A DNA stretch of 44,471 bases from a virus. The position numbers and the translations under genes are program-made. Each line of letters begins with the position of its first letter. Positions within the stretch are counted from its first letter, which is position 1. A model generated the notes under the pieces. It was not told where the DNA came from and did no database searches. It saw nothing but the letters and a program-made list of their open reading frames with translations. The stretch covers positions 1-44,471 of IMG/VR virus record IMGVR_UViG_3300044638_001847; one strand, given 5' to 3'. This document shows, piece by piece, positions 41,520-44,471 of the stretch.

Positions 41520-42278
41520 TTACATTACACTTAATAGTTGTTGAATATCTTGAGCTGTAACACCATAGATGCTAGTTTGGTCACCCTGTTTGTAAGCAAT
41601 GTAGTTCAATGCTTTATCAAACAACAATTGGAATACACTATTAGGAAATTCAATGTTTTCAGACAATGAAGTAATTGCAGATGGTTTCTTTGCCCAAAAT
41701 ACAGTAACCTTACCATTTATAATAGAAGGTCTAATTTCTATTTCAGAAGAATTAACTCCTGAGTTAACTCCCTGATAGTTGAATGGAGATAAATAAGCAT
41801 ACAATTTAAGTGCATCACATATCTGATCTCCATCATATCCTGCTTCAAAAGGATTAGAGGCATTAGTTGCCCATTCTTCTACGTTCAATCTTTTACATGA
41901 ATCGTATGAAGACAAATGACGTAAGTTACTAAGAAAGTAACTATTGTTTACATCAGGAGTAACAACAGGAGGGTATCCTGCAATCACTGACGTAGTTGGA
42001 TTAGCATAGACACCTAAGATGGTCCATACTTCACTTGGGAATACATTTAGGGAGACCCTGGAGGTGTTCGTAGTTTGGAACACCCCAGAGTATGCTAAGT
42101 CCCTAAAGAATTCTTCTCCTAACTTATCTTGACCATAAGCAGCATTCACTACGTTTGTCAACCATTTGACAGATGCATTAATGGCAGGAATATAATCTAA
42201 ATCATCAAGGTAATGATCAGAGTTTTCCGCATCAAGTGCGAACGCCATTTGGTTACGTAGATCCTGTGCTAGTATCAT
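41520..42278 (-). CDS. Ring/neck protein
   Basis: The 252-residue protein starts MILAQDLRNQMAFALDAENS and reads DYIPAINASVKWLTNVVNAA next, a helical start. A beta middle (VSLNVFPSEVWTILGVYANP) and a C-terminal helix (FQLLFDKALNYIAYKQGDQTS) follow. As for its neighbours, size and order point to a tail-ring protein that joins portal and nozzle. Ends one base before the next start. Confidence 0.6.
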   Translation of the reverse strand: MILAQDLRNQMAFALDAENSDHYLDDLDYIPAINASVKWLTNVVNAAYGQDKLGEEFFRDLAYSGVFQTTNTSRVSLNVFPSEVWTILGVYANPTTSVIAGYPPVVTPDVNNSYFLSNLRHLSSYDSCKRLNVEEWATNASNPFEAGYDGDQICDALKLYAYLSPFNYQGVNSGVNSSEIEIRPSIINGKVTVFWAKKPSAITSLSENIEFPNSVFQLLFDKALNYIAYKQGDQTSIYGVTAQDIQQLLSVM

Positions 42279-42280
42279 GA

Positions 42281-43069
42281 TTAGTTAGTAATTGTTTTTT
42301 CAGTAATAACTCGGTTTGTACCTCGCTCTAAACTAGATTGTTTCAAGCTACCGTACAACATTCTATCTTGCTGACTCTTAGCTCTTTCTGCTGTAATCTC
42401 AACAAGTTGTCTACGCATTGCCTCAGGGCTATTTGTAACTGACAAACCTTCTTGTTGAACACGAGCAATAACTTGCATATCAGAAAGACGTGTAATAGAC
42501 TGTTGAGCCTCCATCATTTTCTGTGCCCAAGTAGAATCTACTGCCATAGCTGATGTCATATTCTCAAAGAATGCGATACCATATTGGCTGTGGCTACGTA
42601 GGTATTCAACTTCTGTTTTAGAATTCACCTTGATAGATGATACAGAAATAACCTGAACATCACGGCTACGTTTACGCTTAGTGCGAACAAGTGGCTTGAA
42701 TTTAATAGCTCCGTGAGGAGGAAGGCTTTCTACACCACGCTTCTTATCACCATGGATAGAGAAGTTCATAGAGAATGCAAAGAATACTACAGGTTGCTCT
42801 AACCAATCGTCTTGGAGATCCTGAACGTAAGCTAAATCAGCATCAATATCTTTTTGAGCTTCAGCTGTTTTAAGTTTATTGATTTGACTTGAGAACTTAT
42901 TAAGGAGCTTTTCCTCAAGTTCTTTCATCATTTTTTCCACGATTGAAACAGGAAGTGCCTCTTCTTTTTTTACAACAACTTTTTCCTCTTTCATCTCTGG
43001 TGCGTTAGACTCCTCAAATACTGTGATTTCAGTCTCAGGAGTAACGTCTTGTACTTTTTTTACTGGCAT
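42281..43069 (-). CDS. Virion protein following the capsid gene
   Basis: The 262-residue protein has an acidic, disordered N-terminus (ETEITVFEESNAPEMKEEKV), a coiled coil (about 45-80), and then a basic beta part (HGAIKFKPLVRTKRKRSRDVQ) with a helical end (EAMRRQLVEITAERAKSQQDR). No known domain found. Its place after the major capsid gene and a terminator, and before the ring proteins, suggests a head-completion or connector role. A 71-nt gap separates it from the capsid gene. Confidence 0.55.
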   Translation of the reverse strand: MPVKKVQDVTPETEITVFEESNAPEMKEEKVVVKKEEALPVSIVEKMMKELEEKLLNKFSSQINKLKTAEAQKDIDADLAYVQDLQDDWLEQPVVFFAFSMNFSIHGDKKRGVESLPPHGAIKFKPLVRTKRKRSRDVQVISVSSIKVNSKTEVEYLRSHSQYGIAFFENMTSAMAVDSTWAQKMMEAQQSITRLSDMQVIARVQQEGLSVTNSPEAMRRQLVEITAERAKSQQDRMLYGSLKQSSLERGTNRVITEKTITN

Positions 43070-43094
43070 AATTAATAAATTAAAGTTTTAAAAG

Positions 43095-43116
43095 AGGGGA
43101 GGCCGAAACCTCCCCT
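43095..43116 (-). terminator. Rho-independent terminator after the major capsid gene
   Basis: An 8-bp perfect stem AGGGGAGG/CCTCCCCT (arms 43095-43102 and 43109-43116) with a 6-nt loop. Read on the minus strand it is followed by CTTTTAAAACTTT, an interrupted U tract. It lies 25 nt after the capsid stop and 26 nt before the next start. Probably a partial terminator that keeps the capsid protein transcript abundant while allowing read-through to the connector genes. Confidence 0.65.
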
Positions 43117-43140
43117 TCTAATAGTAGTAGTTACTTGATA

Positions 43141-44379
43141 TTACATGTTAACGTCAAGGTAAGCACAAGCAAGTGGGTTGTGGAATTTCACACCCATGTT
43201 GCAGTCTACCCATACGTCACCGTAACGCTTAGGAACTCCGTCCTCTAATTTCAAGGTATCACCTGAACGCTCACCCCAAAGTTGAGTACGCTTGATGTTT
43301 TTCATATCAAGAAGTACAATACGATTCTCGAAAGAACCTGGGAATGAAGCTTTGTCTTCGAAACGCTTGAAAGGAACAAGAACGATACGTGAAGAACCAA
43401 GGTTGATCTCTTTCAAGTTCAACAATGCGATCTCATCGTTTGGAGCGTAACGAGTAAGTTCTTCTTTGTAAGCCAAAGAAAGTGCACGGTGCATACGTGG
43501 AGTCATAAACGCCATACGTGCTTGACCGTAGTCACCATATTCAGAAGACAATACGATATCTTCGAATGCATCAACTAAAGTAGCAGTTGTAGCAACAGCG
43601 TTAGGAGCACCAGCTTCTACCATTGCAGAGAACACACCACCTGTAGTTTTAGCAGGAGTACCATCAGCAGTGATGATTTCACCTTTTTGACCTGTCCAGA
43701 ATGCGTTAGAAAGGTCGATACGGTGTTGGTTGAACATTGCGTTACGTTCCATTTCAAGGAAGTTAGAGGTAGTACCCATAGTCTTCAACTTGTGAAGCTC
43801 AACTTCAGAGTAACGGATTGCTTTGTTGAACAACTGAACGTAGTTAACACGCTCGATTGTAGAAGCACGGAAGTACTGAGCGAAACCGTCAGAACCATCG
43901 TGGTCTACAGAAGATACGTTAGCAAGGATGTCATCAGCTGCAACAGCAGGAAGAGTATCGCCATTGTAAGGAGATACAGTTACAGTCAACAAAGAAGTGT
44001 CAACGTTAACAACACTACCTTTTTGACCGTTAGGGTAAGAGATAATTGTGTTAGTTGAGATGTTGTCTGTAGAAGTAACAGAAATTGTTTGAGTTGTAGG
44101 CCAAGAAACAGCAGCTGAAGAAGCTGTAGCTACAAGCGGCTCACGTTGGTAACCCATCTCTTGGTAGAAGAATTCGTCAGAGTTTACTTGCTCTGCCGCT
44201 ACCATGTTTAACAATTTCAAGTCCATGAACTGCTGAGGAGCAGCATCAAAGATTGCACGGTTAGTCAACTTTTGTACGAGTAACGAGATATCGTGACCAT
44301 ACAAAGCTGCATACTCAGATCCTACAGAGTTGTAGTTCTGGTTAGTGAACTTAACGTTCGGTTCATTATACAAAGCCAT
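43141..44379 (-). CDS. Major capsid protein, HK97-fold type
   Basis: The 412-residue protein has an N-terminal helical arm (about 1-70; YAALYGHDISLLVQKLTNRA), a beta-rich insertion (about 95-160; TTQTISVTSTDNISTNTIIS) that may be a surface domain, a long spine helix region (EVELHKLKTMGTTSNFLEM) and an A-domain (RMAFMTPRMHRALSLAYKEE), ending GVKFHNPLACAYLDVNM. The order and the hydrophobic ends match capsid proteins of podoviruses of Bacteroidota hosts. There is no N-terminal protease or delta domain. A near TAnnTTTG box (TAAATTTT, 44394-44401) lies 14 nt upstream, and a terminator follows, fitting high expression. Confidence 0.85.
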   Translation of the reverse strand: MALYNEPNVKFTNQNYNSVGSEYAALYGHDISLLVQKLTNRAIFDAAPQQFMDLKLLNMVAAEQVNSDEFFYQEMGYQREPLVATASSAAVSWPTTQTISVTSTDNISTNTIISYPNGQKGSVVNVDTSLLTVTVSPYNGDTLPAVAADDILANVSSVDHDGSDGFAQYFRASTIERVNYVQLFNKAIRYSEVELHKLKTMGTTSNFLEMERNAMFNQHRIDLSNAFWTGQKGEIITADGTPAKTTGGVFSAMVEAGAPNAVATTATLVDAFEDIVLSSEYGDYGQARMAFMTPRMHRALSLAYKEELTRYAPNDEIALLNLKEINLGSSRIVLVPFKRFEDKASFPGSFENRIVLLDMKNIKRTQLWGERSGDTLKLEDGVPKRYGDVWVDCNMGVKFHNPLACAYLDVNM

Positions 44380-44412
44380 TTTGCTTCAGTTTAAAAATTT
44401 ACAATTAATTTA

Positions 44413-44471
44413 CTATGCGTATGGATCCCCTTTGAATAAACCACTCAAGTGCTGAGCCCCCTGAGGAACTT
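44413..44471 (-). CDS. C-terminal end of a virion gene (5' end outside window)
   Basis: The minus-strand frame gives 18 residues, VPQGAQHLSGLFKGDPYA, before a TAG stop. The rest is outside the window. The position just upstream of the capsid gene is where scaffold, protease or head-assembly genes commonly lie, but the fragment is too short to identify. Confidence 0.5.
   Translation of the reverse strand, partial: VPQGAQHLSGLFKGDPYA

Overview
The window is part of the genome of a tailed, podovirus-type bacteriophage of a Bacteroidota host, probably a flavobacterium or relative. The phage assignment rests on a DnaB-type helicase, SSB, lysis genes, tail fibres, ring/neck-like proteins, a very large tail-nozzle-like protein, three giant putative ejection proteins and a major capsid protein. 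The host assignment rests on low GC, AT-rich leaders without clear Shine-Dalgarno sequences, TAnnTTTG elements (the Bacteroidota -7 box) upstream of several genes, and protein families typical of Bacteroidota phages. The order capsid, four ~250-aa proteins, two tiny basic proteins, ~1500-aa nozzle, giant proteins resembles crAss-like phages, but I see no virion RNA polymerase motif. Terminase, portal, DNA polymerase and integrase are not in this window. Standard stop codons are used throughout.

Layout. (1) About 1-6785, plus strand: early and replication genes. A cluster of tiny proteins at the left, several of them single membrane spans, shares near-identical gene junctions. Then come a DnaA-domain-IV-like protein, a probable helicase loader, DnaB, an NTP pyrophosphohydrolase, a DUF1064-type nuclease and SSB. 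SSB is followed by a terminator-like hairpin and a compact structured RNA candidate. More small genes follow, ending with an XRE-type regulator. (2) 6782-9804, minus strand: two small basic proteins, then lysis: an M15 peptidase endolysin, several holin-like membrane proteins, an overlapping spanin-like pair and a textbook unimolecular spanin. (3) 9804-20678, minus: tail fibre and host-recognition genes, with tandem repeats, collagen-like stretches, carbohydrate-binding-like and LamG-like modules, four consecutive Cys-rich proteins, and a GIY-YIG homing endonuclease next to a truncated gene paralogue. (4) 20726-34945, minus: three giant internal/ejection-type proteins and a small T7 gp14-like protein. 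A complete ferritin gene sits between two of the giants. (5) 34972-44471, minus: tail nozzle, small basic proteins, ring proteins, a terminator and the major capsid protein; the window ends in the C-terminus of another gene.

The plus and minus modules converge with stop codons overlapping by four bases at 6782-6785. Late genes are translationally coupled through ATGA or TAATG overlaps. Most larger gaps in the late region hold a TAnnTTTG element only 14-17 nt before the start codon.

The most unusual element is the ferritin. It has an apparently intact diiron ferroxidase site and is embedded in the virion-protein operon, so it would be made late and possibly as part of, or together with, the particle.
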